Shown: positions 33,457-42,523, counted from the stretch's first letter. The stretch: DNA of 52,815 bases from Streptomyces sp. T39 (GCF_008042045.1 NZ_RDBP01000012.1:1235423-1288237), one strand, 5' to 3'. Notes: a model not told the origin generated them from the letters alone. Made by a program: numbers and translations.

Positions 33457-35679
33457 TTGCAGTTCCGCTCCACCGGCTCCCGTCTCGCCTCGGCCGTGAC
33501 GGCCGTCCTCGCCGTCACGGCCCTCGGCGCCGGCACCCTTGCCACCGCGCCGGCCGCCTTCGCCGCGCCCTCGGGCGCCGTCCTGGCGCCGGCCGCCGAC
33601 GATCAGCCCGCGGCCCTTCCCGTGTTCGCCGAGGGCTCCGAACTCGGGGGGACGGGCAGCACCGGCTTCCTCACCTATTCCTTCACCGAGGACGGGACCA
33701 GGGAGCTGCACTGGACGCCGTACGGGGGCGGGTCCCCGGTGCGGATCGACTACCCCGAGGGCGGCGGATGGGCCACGTCGGGCACGGACGTGATCGCCCT
33801 CGGCGACGACAACTGGGTCTCCCAGATGCGCTCCCTCACCCTGCGGAACATGGCCGACCCGGCCGCCCCGGGCGTGGACATCGACCTCGGCGCGCTCGGT
33901 GGCAACTACGTGGCCGTCGTGGGCCCGACGAGCGTGCTCGCGCAGGTCACCGACGAGGACGGCACGGCGGAGCTCCACGTCGTGAGCAAGGACGGCGCCA
34001 CGACGACCAGCCGCAAGGTCACGGGGCTGCCCGCGGACGCCACCGAGTTCTTCAGCAGCGCACCGGTCAGGGACGGCGTCGCCTTCGTCGGGTACGCGAC
34101 CGGCCCCGCCGACGCGCGGACCGGCGGCCGGGCCCTGATCGAGCTGACGGACAGGACGGTGACCAGCTCGTTCCAGGCCACCGAGTCCGGGTACGGCTTC
34201 AGTCACACGATGTTCTCCGCCTCCCATGTGGCATGGCTCGACTGGAAGTCGGGCACGGGGCTGTACGTCACGTCCGTCGACCGCGCGACGGGCGAGACGA
34301 AGCAGACCGTCATCGGCTCCCGCGGCGACGAGTGGTCCGTCGAACTCGTGGGCGGCTGGCTGGTGTACGGCAACGCGGACACCCCCGTCCGGGCCGTGTC
34401 CCTGACCGACGGCGAGAGCCGCGTCCTCATGGACCGCTCGACCGGGTCGGTGCCCGCGGCGGACGGAAGCGCCCTGGTCGGCGGCGAACGGGCCGCCGAC
34501 GGTGAGGGGCTGTTCCGGATCGCGGCCGGGCAGGACGGCGCGCCGGAGGTCACCAAGGTCGCGGACTCGGGCGCCCCGGCGGCGCTGCAGTTCTCGCAGG
34601 AGTACGTGCCCGAGGAGGCCCGCCTCGACGAGAACGGCGGCGAGGTGTCGATGCACTGGACGCTGTCACGGCGCGCCGCCCATCTGGACCTCACGCTCAC
34701 GCACATCGCGACGGGCAAGGAGTTCCACCGGCGGGTGCCCGGCCCCGGCACGGACTTCGGCCACACCTGGGACGGACTCGTCGACGGTGTGGACGCGCCG
34801 AACGGGAAGTACGCCGTGGAGGCCGAGGCGGTGCCGGCCGACGGGGTCGGCGAGCCCGCCTACCAGGGCTACTTCATGACGGTCTCCCGGGCGGCCAATC
34901 CGCACGACTACACCGACAACGGCTCCACCGACGTCCTCGCGCGGGACGCGTCCGGTGTGCTGTGGCGCGACGATCTGCGCAACAGGCCGGTGGACGGCGT
35001 GTTCGCGACGTCCCAGCGGGCCCGGATCGGCGGGGGCTGGCAGACGTACAAGCACATCGAGGCCGTCGGCGACATCGTGGGCAACCGGGTCGGCGACCTC
35101 GTCGCCGCCGACGGCTCCGGCGTGCTCTGGCACTACGCGGGCAAGGGCGACGGCAACTTCGCCGCCCGCACACGCGTCGGCGGCGGCTGGGGCGGCTACG
35201 ACCGGATCACCGGCGGCTCGGACCTCGACGGCGACGGCCGTGCCGACCTCGTCGCCGCGGACACGTCCGGGGTGCTGTGGTTCCACAAGGGCACGGGCTC
35301 CGACACCACCCCCTTCGCCACCCGGGTGCGGGTCGGCGGCGGCTGGGGCGTCTACAACCAGCTGACCGCCGTCGGCGACGTCGCCGGGACGACCGCCGGG
35401 GACCTGGTCGCCCGGGACAAGGCCGGCGTCCTGTGGCTGTACCAGGGCAACGGCCGCGGCAACTTCTCGGCACCGGTGCGGATCGGCGGCGGCTGGCAGG
35501 TCTTCAGCCGGCTCGTGGGCGCCGGGGACCTCGACGACGACGGGCGTGCGGACCTGATCGCCTACGGGACGGGCGGCACGTACGTCTACCGGTCGACGGG
35601 CTCCGTCACCGCGCCGTTCAGCCGTCGTACGACATCGCTGTACGCGGGCGAGGGCACCGCGTTCGACCACATCGCCTGA
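33457..35679 (+). CDS. secreted FG-GAP/VCBS-like repeat protein
   Basis: 740 residues. Sec signal (LASAVTAVLAVTALGAGTLA, cleavage near AFA-AP). The first 350 residues look like a beta-propeller-type region. A FlgD-like Ig domain follows (about 385-470; VSMHWTLSRRAAHLDLTLTH). The last 240 residues hold about four repeats of roughly 50 residues with the pattern DLVARD-SGVLW-Y-G and RIGGGW, including calcium-loop-like DLDGDGRADL and DLDDDGRADL. These repeats suggest binding of calcium and sugars or protein partners outside the cell. TTG start, supported by GGGGG six bases upstream and by the signal peptide. Function unknown. A 20-bp stem terminator separates it from the next convergent gene. Confidence 0.85.
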   Translation: MQFRSTGSRLASAVTAVLAVTALGAGTLATAPAAFAAPSGAVLAPAADDQPAALPVFAEGSELGGTGSTGFLTYSFTEDGTRELHWTPYGGGSPVRIDYPEGGGWATSGTDVIALGDDNWVSQMRSLTLRNMADPAAPGVDIDLGALGGNYVAVVGPTSVLAQVTDEDGTAELHVVSKDGATTTSRKVTGLPADATEFFSSAPVRDGVAFVGYATGPADARTGGRALIELTDRTVTSSFQATESGYGFSHTMFSASHVAWLDWKSGTGLYVTSVDRATGETKQTVIGSRGDEWSVELVGGWLVYGNADTPVRAVSLTDGESRVLMDRSTGSVPAADGSALVGGERAADGEGLFRIAAGQDGAPEVTKVADSGAPAALQFSQEYVPEEARLDENGGEVSMHWTLSRRAAHLDLTLTHIATGKEFHRRVPGPGTDFGHTWDGLVDGVDAPNGKYAVEAEAVPADGVGEPAYQGYFMTVSRAANPHDYTDNGSTDVLARDASGVLWRDDLRNRPVDGVFATSQRARIGGGWQTYKHIEAVGDIVGNRVGDLVAADGSGVLWHYAGKGDGNFAARTRVGGGWGGYDRITGGSDLDGDGRADLVAADTSGVLWFHKGTGSDTTPFATRVRVGGGWGVYNQLTAVGDVAGTTAGDLVARDKAGVLWLYQGNGRGNFSAPVRIGGGWQVFSRLVGAGDLDDDGRADLIAYGTGGTYVYRSTGSVTAPFSRRTTSLYAGEGTAFDHIA

Positions 35680-35690
35680 CGTCCGCCGGA

Positions 35691-35734
35691 CACGGAACGG
35701 GCCCCGACCGCGTGCGGTCGGGGCCCGTTCCGTG
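35691..35734. terminator. 20-bp bidirectional hairpin terminator
   Basis: Arms 35691-35710 and 35715-35734 are perfect complements with a 4-base loop, between convergent stops at 35679 and 35741. Confidence 0.85.
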
Positions 35735-35740
35735 TGCGGG

Positions 35741-37150
35741 TCAGCCCGTGACGACGAGGGCTGCCGAGTTGTTGGTGAGGTCGGGGTCGAAAGTGCGGAC
35801 GGGCGGCTCGAACTGGTCGTTGTCGATGCCGCTCACGGCCCGGGCGGTGCCCGCCGCGTCGATCCTCAGGTCGAAGGAGAAGGCGTGGGTCGCGCGCTCG
35901 TTCAGGTACACGGGGGTGGTGCAGCGGTAACGGGGCGCGCCGAGCTGCTCCTCCTGCCACTCGCCGTCGGCGGTCAGCGCGTAGCACTCGTCGGGCCGGG
36001 CGGTGACGGTCGCGTTCGCGGGGATGCGGACGTCGACGGTGGCGGCGGGCTCGCCCGCGCCGAGGGAGGCGATCCAGGCCGGACCGCGGTTCTTCACCGT
36101 GACGCCCGCCCGGACGGTGTCGCCGACGGTGCCCGTGACGCGGCTGCCGATCAGCCGGAGGTCGGCCGTGTTCGCCGCGTGGACGATCACCGAGCGGGAG
36201 TTGTCCTGGGGGTCGATGTCCGGGACGAGGGCGGCACCGGCCGCGCGGGCGGCCGCAGCCGGCCGCAGGGTCAGCTCGGCGTCGGTGCCCGGCGTGTAGG
36301 TGCGGCCCGCGCGGGCCGCTTCGAGGGCCTCGGCGGAGTAGGGCTCGACCGCGTAGTCGTAACGGTCGAAGAGGGCGTTCCCGCGGGCCTTCAGCGGGTT
36401 GTCCAGGGCGTACACCTCACCCGGGGCGACCGTCCCCCCGAGGACGCACAGCGCCTCGGTGCCGACCTCCGAGTCGCGGTACTCGCAGTTCACGGGCCGC
36501 TGGGTGAAGGAGAGCCCCCGGGAGGCGAACAGCTTCAGCAGAACGCCGTCGGCGGGACGGTTGCCGTTGTTGGTGAGGGTGGCCGGGACGGTGATCCTGC
36601 TGCCGGGGACGACGCCGTCCTGCCGGGGGGACTGGCTGAGGGCGAGGTCGGGGCCGTTGCCCACGGTCACCCTGGTCTCCCCCGGGTGGGAGGTCATGTC
36701 CCCGTGGACGGCCGTGTAGCGCAGGGTGCCGGCCGCGTCCTGCGAGGCTCCGGGCAGGGCGGAGAGCGTGAGCTCGGCGGCGGTGACCTGGTCGGTGCCG
36801 GTGAGCGAGGGGACGTCGCAGACGGCCGTCACGGCGTCCTGGGCCGTGCAGTTGGCGGGCCACCGGACCGTGGCGAACGCGGCCAGTCCGGCCGCGTCCA
36901 CGCTGATCCGCCCGTCGCCGACCGGGTTGCCGATGTTGTCGTGCGAGACCTTGAGAGCGACGGTCCGCTCGGGGGCCGACCCGTCCTCGTACGCGCCGGG
37001 CAGGATCAGCTCGTACGGGTCGGAGTAGACCCAGAGCTGGTCGCTCGCTGCGGACGCGGGAGCGGTGGCCCCCAGCGTCAGCAGAGCCGATGCGGCGAGC
37101 ACGGGCACGAGTGCGCGTCGCGCGCGAAGAGAGGTGTGGAGGCGTGTCAT
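35741..37150 (-). CDS. secreted Ig-like (DUF11/CARDB-like) repeat protein
   Basis: 469 residues. Signal peptide ARRALVPVLAASALLTLGA with cleavage near ASAASD. The mature protein is beta-rich with two regions typical of prokaryotic Ig-like repeats: VPATLTNNGNRPADGVLLKL and VRAGVTVKNRGPAWIASLG. Paired Cys (ANCTAQDAVTAVCDVP; VNCEYR/ALCVLGG; DECYAL/YRCTTP) suggest disulfides formed outside the cell. No cell-wall anchor is seen, so it is probably released or loosely bound. ATG at MTRLHTSLRAR chosen because it gives a standard signal peptide. Role unknown. Confidence 0.8.
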   Translation of the reverse strand: MTRLHTSLRARRALVPVLAASALLTLGATAPASAASDQLWVYSDPYELILPGAYEDGSAPERTVALKVSHDNIGNPVGDGRISVDAAGLAAFATVRWPANCTAQDAVTAVCDVPSLTGTDQVTAAELTLSALPGASQDAAGTLRYTAVHGDMTSHPGETRVTVGNGPDLALSQSPRQDGVVPGSRITVPATLTNNGNRPADGVLLKLFASRGLSFTQRPVNCEYRDSEVGTEALCVLGGTVAPGEVYALDNPLKARGNALFDRYDYAVEPYSAEALEAARAGRTYTPGTDAELTLRPAAAARAAGAALVPDIDPQDNSRSVIVHAANTADLRLIGSRVTGTVGDTVRAGVTVKNRGPAWIASLGAGEPAATVDVRIPANATVTARPDECYALTADGEWQEEQLGAPRYRCTTPVYLNERATHAFSFDLRIDAAGTARAVSGIDNDQFEPPVRTFDPDLTNNSAALVVTG

Positions 37151-37268
37151 ACCCAGGCTGACTCCCCCGGCCGTCGCATGGTTGTACGACGCCGGGAGAG
37201 GTTCGGCTCGGGCCAACAGGGTTCCCCGGCCGTTCACCTGACGTTCCGTCGGGCACGGCCGCGGCAGG

Positions 37269-37835
37269 TCAGCCGACGGGGCAGGGGCGGTAGGCGAGGG
37301 AGAGCTCGCGGTCCACGGCGTAGCTGGTGCGCATCGAGGCGTCGGTGACCTGCTGCCAGGAGCCGTACTTCGCGAAGAGCTGGTCCGCGGTGGGGCCGAG
37401 CGGATTGCCGTACTTGGCGATGTTGCGCTCCTCCAGGAGGCGCACCTCCTCGGGGGTCATGCCCGCGCGGGTGATCTCCTTGGCCTGGTTGCGCATGTCG
37501 ACCAGTTCGCGGGCGATCTCCTCGTCGGTGGCGCCCGCGTCACGCATGTCGGCCGCGGTGCGGTGCATCTCCTCCAGGAGCGCGTGGTAGCGCATCCGGG
37601 TCCGCTGGGCCTCCACCTTCTGGTCCATCGGCAGCACCCGGATGCGGCAGACGACCGGGTCGGTGCTGGGGCAGGGCTCGTCGGCGGAGACGGGCGGCGC
37701 GAGGGGCGCGGTGATGACCGAACCGCACGCCTCGGCCACGTCGGCAGAGGCGGCGGCGGTCGTGCCCAGCAGCGCGGCGGCGGCCGCCGCGAGCGGGACG
37801 AGGACACGGCGTGGCAGGGAGGAGGGAAGGCGCAT
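37269..37835 (-). CDS. secreted helical protein of unknown function
   Basis: 188 residues with a signal peptide (RRVLVPLAAAAAALLGTTAAASA). Cys residues in VAEACGSV, DEPCPST, VVCRIRV and YRPCPVG could form two disulfides. The middle is helical and charged (ALLEEMHRTAADMRDAG, EEIARELVDMRNQAKEIT). I do not recognise the family. The start at MRLPSSLP gives a clean signal peptide; an in-frame GTG three codons earlier is possible. It follows the Ig-like protein's gene region on the same strand, upstream of it by 118 bases, so the two may be co-transcribed. Confidence 0.75.
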   Translation of the reverse strand: MRLPSSLPRRVLVPLAAAAAALLGTTAAASADVAEACGSVITAPLAPPVSADEPCPSTDPVVCRIRVLPMDQKVEAQRTRMRYHALLEEMHRTAADMRDAGATDEEIARELVDMRNQAKEITRAGMTPEEVRLLEERNIAKYGNPLGPTADQLFAKYGSWQQVTDASMRTSYAVDRELSLAYRPCPVG

Positions 37836-38194
37836 GCGCGCCACCCTGATGATCTTCGGCCGCCTGGTCACGCAGCCACACCGGTGATCACTCCTTCGGG
37901 AGGGGCCGGCAGGGGGATGAGCGAGCCTCGCGCGCAAGGGACCGTCCGGGTCCCGCCCCGGGAAACCCGAGTTCTCGCCAACTCCGGACATGGGACGAAT
38001 CCGGCACGCGGCGTCCGTGACCCCAGCTGCCGCATGCGCCCTGACCTGGCGGCCGGCCCGGTGAGGCGTGGTCGGCCGATGCCCGGGGCGGAGCAGGGCG
38101 CGTGGTACGGGTGGGGAGTATGCGACGACTCTTCCGGAGGCTCGGTCCGCTTACCTGGGCGGACATCCCCTACCCGGCGGTAGAGGCAACCTGG
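37836..38194. other. divergent intergenic region before the Crp-cyclase operon
   Basis: No gene is supported. Short open frames (for example from 38102 on the plus strand) overlap the regulator start and lack typical features. Promoters for both directions must lie here. Confidence 0.4.
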
Positions 38195-38210
38195 CGTGAT
38201 CTGAACCACA
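38195..38210. promoter_or_regulatory. candidate Crp/Fnr operator
   Basis: CGTGATCTGAACCACA has half-sites GTGA and CCAC six bases apart, a two-mismatch relative of TGTGA-N6-TCACA. It sits upstream of the Crp/Fnr gene, where autoregulation would be expected. Resemblance only. Confidence 0.3.
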
Positions 38211-38282
38211 CCAAAGGATCACCCTGCCACCATCATGACCAATCGAAACCAGCCTTCCGGACAGCCGTGGGGGGAGTGGCCG

Positions 38283-39020
38283 ATGGGGCTGCTCGGCGAT
38301 GAGGTGGCGTTCGCGCGTGCCCTCACGGCGCAGGAGAACGAGAGCGTCATGGCCCTCGGGAGCCGGCGGCTGTACGCGGCCGACGACCACCTCCTGACGG
38401 AGGGGGACCGCTCCAGTCACGTCGTGATCATTCTTCGGGGGTGGGTGACCGTTTCGGTGTCGACGGACCGCGGGAACACCCGCCTGATACTCGGGCTGCG
38501 GGGTCCCGGTGAACTGCTGGGCGAGATGGCCGCCCTGGACAGCCACCCCCGCAGCGCCACGGTCAGGGCCCTGGGCCCCATAGAGGCCCAGGTCATCGGG
38601 GCGGACGCGTTCCGCCGCTTCCTCGCCATGCATCCACGGGTCGGCTCCCTGGTGATGCGCCAGCTCGCCTCCCGTCTGCGCAGCGCCGACCAGGAGCGCT
38701 CCGCGCTCGCCTCGCTGACCGTCCTCCAGCGCCTGGCCAGCAGGCTCGACGAACTCTCCCGGGCCGAGCCGTCGGGCCCCTACGGACCCGCCGCCCCCGG
38801 CGCGCCCCGGACGGGCACCGTGGTCCACCTCGCCCAGGACGAACTGGCCGCGACGGTCGGCGCCACCCGCGAGGCCGTCGCCAAGGCCCTGCGGCTGCTG
38901 CGCACCCAGCGCGTCGTGCGCACCGGCAACCGGCTGGTGGAGGTCCTCGACCCCGCCCTCCTCGCCCTGCTCGCGCACGGCCACGCGGAGGCCGGCCATC
39001 CGGGCGCGCAACGCGAGTAG
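38283..39020 (+). CDS. Crp/Fnr-type regulator with cNMP-binding domain
   Basis: 245 residues. The cNMP-binding beta-roll has a phosphate-binding cassette GELLGEMAALDSHPRSATVR with the Glu and Arg that contact cyclic nucleotides in Crp. A dimer helix follows (about 120-150), then a Crp-type winged HTH (LAQDELAATVGATREAVAKALRLLR). No Fe-S Cys cluster, so it is not an Fnr oxygen sensor. Start: ATG 38283 has GGGGGGAG six bases upstream; an in-frame ATG at 38235 adds 16 residues but has no good ribosome-binding site. It heads the operon, 93 bases before a nucleotide-cyclase-like gene, so the cyclase product is a likely ligand (inference). Confidence 0.9.
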   Translation: MGLLGDEVAFARALTAQENESVMALGSRRLYAADDHLLTEGDRSSHVVIILRGWVTVSVSTDRGNTRLILGLRGPGELLGEMAALDSHPRSATVRALGPIEAQVIGADAFRRFLAMHPRVGSLVMRQLASRLRSADQERSALASLTVLQRLASRLDELSRAEPSGPYGPAAPGAPRTGTVVHLAQDELAATVGATREAVAKALRLLRTQRVVRTGNRLVEVLDPALLALLAHGHAEAGHPGAQRE

Positions 39021-39037
39021 AGCGCCCGCCCGCCGTG

Positions 39038-39051
39038 TGTAAACGGCTACA
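39038..39051. promoter_or_regulatory. palindrome between regulator and cyclase-like gene
   Basis: TGTA and TACA flank AACGGC in the 93-base gap. Perfect but short. Could be an operator for the downstream genes. Confidence 0.25.
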
Positions 39052-39113
39052 GACGGCCCCGGTCCCGGGCCGGAAGCTGGAGGGACGCGAGGACGAGGAC
39101 TGGGGGGAGCACC

Positions 39114-40025
39114 GTGGACGACGACGCGAGGGAAGTCGCCGAAGCGCACTACGAGGTGGTCATCAGCGTCGACGCCCGGCGTTCCGGCGGGTACGACGAC
39201 GTCGACAAGCCGCGGATGCGTGCCCGCGTCTACCGGATCCTGGAGGGGGCGTTCGCGCACGCCCGGGTGCCGCGGGACGCGCTCCACATGGAGGACCGCG
39301 GCGACGGCGTGCTGGTGGCGGTGACCGGGCGGGTCCCCGTGACCCGGCTGCTGGGGCTGTGGACCGTCGAGGTCCACGAGGCCCTGCGCGACGAGAACCG
39401 GTCGCTGCGGGTGCCGCTCGGCCTGCGGGTGGCCCTGCACGTCGGGCCGGTCCGCCACGACGACCGGGGCATCAGCGGGCGCGCCGTCGACCTGGCCTGC
39501 CGGCTCGCCGACTCCCCCGTGGCGCGCGACCTGCTGGACGCCGAGCGGGCCGATCTGGTGCTGGTGGTCTCCGACTCCCTGCACGCGGACGTCGTCGTCC
39601 CCGGCGGCAAGTTCATCGAGCCCGACCGCTGGGCTCCCGCCCGGCTGGGCCTCAAGGAGGGTGAGGTGACGGGCTGGTTCCACCTGCCCGGGCGGCCGGC
39701 CCCAGCGATACCGGAGGCGGGCGGTGCCGCGGACGGCGTGCGGGAGCCGGCCGCGCCCGGCCGCGCCCGGCCGGGCGCGGCCGGCAACCGGAGCGGCGCG
39801 GCCGGCGAAGGCGACGGGCGCCGCCGCCCCGACGACGGCGGTCACCACGCGCCGCACGACGCGGACGAGTGCGACGGGACGGACGAGTCCGAGGAGACCG
39901 GCGACGGCCGTGGCGGCGCTCGGTACACCGTCCGGGGCGACATGTCCCAGCACCGCGGCAACGTCTACCGGGCGCCCGTCCACATCGGGCGCGTCACCGG
40001 CGACGCCGGCCGCCGGGAGGGGTGA
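39114..40025 (+). CDS. class III nucleotide-cyclase-like protein
   Basis: 303 residues. Residues 10-190 follow the adenylate/guanylate cyclase homology fold: VVISVDARRSGG with Asp20, MEDRGDGVLVAV with Asp64 (the two metal-binding Asp positions), RVALHVGPVRHDDRGISGRA and VDLACRLADSPVARDLL. Both Asp are kept, so catalysis is possible. The base-selecting residues cannot be judged by eye, and cAMP, cGMP, cCMP or cUMP are all open. The C-terminal 110 residues are disordered and acidic, ending in a short beta-type tail (RGDMSQHRGNVYRAPVHIGR). The linker DNA contains a 17-bp perfect hairpin. GTG start after GGGGGGAG. Located between a cNMP-binding regulator and, three genes on, a PycTM-like effector. 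Confidence 0.78.
   Translation: MDDDAREVAEAHYEVVISVDARRSGGYDDVDKPRMRARVYRILEGAFAHARVPRDALHMEDRGDGVLVAVTGRVPVTRLLGLWTVEVHEALRDENRSLRVPLGLRVALHVGPVRHDDRGISGRAVDLACRLADSPVARDLLDAERADLVLVVSDSLHADVVVPGGKFIEPDRWAPARLGLKEGEVTGWFHLPGRPAPAIPEAGGAADGVREPAAPGRARPGAAGNRSGAAGEGDGRRRPDDGGHHAPHDADECDGTDESEETGDGRGGARYTVRGDMSQHRGNVYRAPVHIGRVTGDAGRREG
39747..39784. repeat. 17-bp perfect hairpin inside the cyclase-like gene
   Basis: Arms CCGGCCGCGCCCGGCCG and CGGCCGGGCGCGGCCGG with a 4-base spacer. All G/C. Lies in the disordered linker coding region. Confidence 0.9.
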
Positions 40026-40030
40026 GCCGG

Positions 40031-42523
40031 ATGGCGGACGACCAGCAGCCGGCCCCCGAGGGCGAGCGGCCCACCGCGGACGACGCGCCCCCGAAGGCCC
40101 CGGACCGCGACAAGGACCGCGACGGGGCGAGGGACAAGGACCGCGACAAGGACCGGCCGGGCGACGGCGGCGAGACCCCCGGGGCCGACGACGAGGCCGC
40201 CGAACGCGAGCGGGAACGGGAGCGCGCCGCCGGGCGCTTCAGGGAGCACACCCGCGACCCCCTCGCGGACGAGCAGGGCGAGGACGGACCCACCGACCTC
40301 GCGGCCGCCTCGCGCGCCCGCCGCTCCACCCGCATGCTCTTCGACACCGGCCGGGACCTGATCAGCTTCGACCGCTCGTCCGTCAGCAGCGCCCACATCG
40401 GTGACATCCACCTCCGGATGGACGGCCTGCGTCCGGGGCCCGCGGTGCGCAGCGGCCCGGTGCCCGAGGAGGAGCTGCGACGCCTGCGCCGGGCCCATGT
40501 CGAGCCCGACGGCTACCCCGGCCTGCGCGCCGCGCTGCGGGCCCGGCGGCTGCTGGTGCTCGGCGCCGCCCCCGGCACCGGGCGCACCAGCACCGCCCTG
40601 GCGCTTCTCGACGAACTCACCGCCGACGGCGCGCCCGGCGCAGGCGGCGCCCGGGTGAGCCGGGTGGAGCCGGACGTCCGGCTGCTCACCGGCACGCTGC
40701 CCGTGCGGGCCGGGGAGGACGCCGGGGCGCACGGCGGCGGCCATCTGATGGAGCTCGCCCTCGCTGCGCCCGGTGAACTGCCGCCCGAGGAGATGGACCT
40801 CGACGCGCTGGCCGCCGCGCTGGACCGGGCGGGGGCGTACGCGGTGGTCGTGGTGCCGCTCGGGGCCGCGGCCGACGCCCTGGTGACCGGGCGCTACGGG
40901 ATGCGCTGCCCGCCCGTGGCCACCGACGCGCTCCTCGCCGCCCGGCTGGGCGAGCTGCTGGAGGACCGCGCGCCCGCCGGTGAGGGGGACGGCGCGCCCC
41001 ACGGCCGGGGCGGCCTGCTGGGCAGGGCGTCGGAGCTGGCGGGCCGGCCGGAGGTGAAGGAGGCCGTCGGTCTCAAGGACCTGCGGCCGGCCGAGGCCGA
41101 GCTGGTGGCGTCGCTGCTGGCCGGCCACCTGCTGGGCGATCTCTCGTACGAGAAGCTGCTGGCGGGCTGCCGCAGCATCGCCGCGGCCCAGGCCCAGGAG
41201 TGGTTCGCCGGGGTGGACCGGGCCCTCGCCGCGCCGGTGGCGGCGGCGGACGGCGGCAGGGCGGGCCGGCACAACGCGGCGTCCCTCTTCCACCCGGTCG
41301 CCTTCCGGATCGCGCTCGCCGTCCTGGGCGGGGCGTCGCACAGCGCCGTGGCCTCCGCGGCACATCTGCTGACCTGGGAACTCTCCGTGCAGAGCGACCC
41401 GGACACCACACCCGCGCGCCCGCTGTTCTGCGACGACCCCGAGACCGATCTGGCGCTGTCGCGGGCGGAGGCCAAGCCGGGACGCGTCGAGGTGGCCGGC
41501 TCCGAGGTGGACGCCCGGCTGATCTGGTACCGGGGCTCGGCCCTGCCCGCCGCGGTGCTCTCGGAGGTGTGGGACCGGCACTTCCCGGTCCGGGCGCCCG
41601 TCGTGCGCTGGCTGCGGCTGCTGGCCGACGACCCCCGTCCACAGGTGTGGATGCGCGCCGCGGTGGCCGCCGGCGAGCTGTGCGTCCGCGACTTCGAGTA
41701 CGGCTGGGCGGAGCTGATCCGGCCGCTGGCCGAGGCGTCCGCTCCGCGCCGCCGGGTCTTCGCGGCCACCACGCTGGACCAGGCGGCCGGGCACGCGTCC
41801 CACCGCCGGGCGGTGCACAAGGTGGTCGACGACTGGAGCAGGTACGGCACGAAGGCGCTGCGCTGGACCGCGGCCATGGCCCTCGGCTACGGGAACGCCG
41901 CGGCGACCGCCGACGACACCCTCGACGCCCTGGCCAGGATCGGGACCCGGGACGACGGGGACCAGCTGGCGGTCGCCTCCTTCAACGCCGTGCGGCTGCT
42001 GGCCGGCCCCGCCGGTCCCGCCGCGCTGCGGCGGCTGGACAGGTGGACGCACCACAGACGCCAGGAGTACCAGGACCTCGGCCTGGTGACCACCGTGCGC
42101 CTCGCCGTCACCCGCGTCGACGAGGTGCTCGACGACGAGGACGGCTCCCCGCTGGGGGACCGGGGCGACTGGCCGCTGCCGCTCGCGCTCGCCGTCGTCC
42201 GGCCGGAACTCGTCCGGCCGATGGCGGACCTGCTGTGGACGGCGCTCAACACCCCGCGGTCCATGGAGGTGGCGCTCGACGCCCTCGAGTCGCTGCTGCG
42301 CACCGCGGTCCGCCGCGACGGCGCCGAGTGGACCCGGCCGGGGCTCGCGGCGCTGCTGCCCGCGATGTTCGCCGAGGAGCGCGACCTGCGGCAGCTGGAC
42401 TGGCTGCTGCGCCGAATGATGAGGGATCAGGACGATCCGCTCCCCGACGCGCAGGCGCGCGCCCTGTGGTGGCTCGCCGACGCGCCGCAGGACCGGAGGG
42501 GCGAGGAGGAGAGAGATGGCTGA
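40031..42523 (+). CDS. P-loop-like protein with altered Walker A and HEAT-like C-terminus
   Basis: 830 residues. The first 100 are charged and low complexity (KDRD-type repeats). A P-loop-like segment LLVLGAAPGTGRTSTALALL (about 174-193) has the Walker A spacing GAAPGTGRT, with Arg185 where Lys is normal. No clear Walker B is found; VVVVPLGAAAD is the nearest strand. From about residue 400 the protein is helical with repeat-like units (VRWLRLLADDPRPQVWMRAA, RWTAAMALGYG), suggesting HEAT/ARM-type packing. It starts 5 bases after the cyclase-like stop, and its last 8 bases overlap the next gene. Likely a regulatory or scaffold NTPase-like protein. Family not recognised with certainty. Confidence 0.72.
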   Translation: MADDQQPAPEGERPTADDAPPKAPDRDKDRDGARDKDRDKDRPGDGGETPGADDEAAERERERERAAGRFREHTRDPLADEQGEDGPTDLAAASRARRSTRMLFDTGRDLISFDRSSVSSAHIGDIHLRMDGLRPGPAVRSGPVPEEELRRLRRAHVEPDGYPGLRAALRARRLLVLGAAPGTGRTSTALALLDELTADGAPGAGGARVSRVEPDVRLLTGTLPVRAGEDAGAHGGGHLMELALAAPGELPPEEMDLDALAAALDRAGAYAVVVVPLGAAADALVTGRYGMRCPPVATDALLAARLGELLEDRAPAGEGDGAPHGRGGLLGRASELAGRPEVKEAVGLKDLRPAEAELVASLLAGHLLGDLSYEKLLAGCRSIAAAQAQEWFAGVDRALAAPVAAADGGRAGRHNAASLFHPVAFRIALAVLGGASHSAVASAAHLLTWELSVQSDPDTTPARPLFCDDPETDLALSRAEAKPGRVEVAGSEVDARLIWYRGSALPAAVLSEVWDRHFPVRAPVVRWLRLLADDPRPQVWMRAAVAAGELCVRDFEYGWAELIRPLAEASAPRRRVFAATTLDQAAGHASHRRAVHKVVDDWSRYGTKALRWTAAMALGYGNAAATADDTLDALARIGTRDDGDQLAVASFNAVRLLAGPAGPAALRRLDRWTHHRRQEYQDLGLVTTVRLAVTRVDEVLDDEDGSPLGDRGDWPLPLALAVVRPELVRPMADLLWTALNTPRSMEVALDALESLLRTAVRRDGAEWTRPGLAALLPAMFAEERDLRQLDWLLRRMMRDQDDPLPDAQARALWWLADAPQDRRGEEERDG

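Noticed and set aside
38102..38302. 66-codon frame upstream of the Crp/Fnr gene
   Set aside because: Overlaps the regulator start in another frame and shows no coding features.
38283..39020. Assignment of the regulator as an oxygen-sensing FNR
   Set aside because: It lacks the N-terminal Cys cluster for an Fe-S centre, whereas the cyclic-nucleotide cassette is intact.
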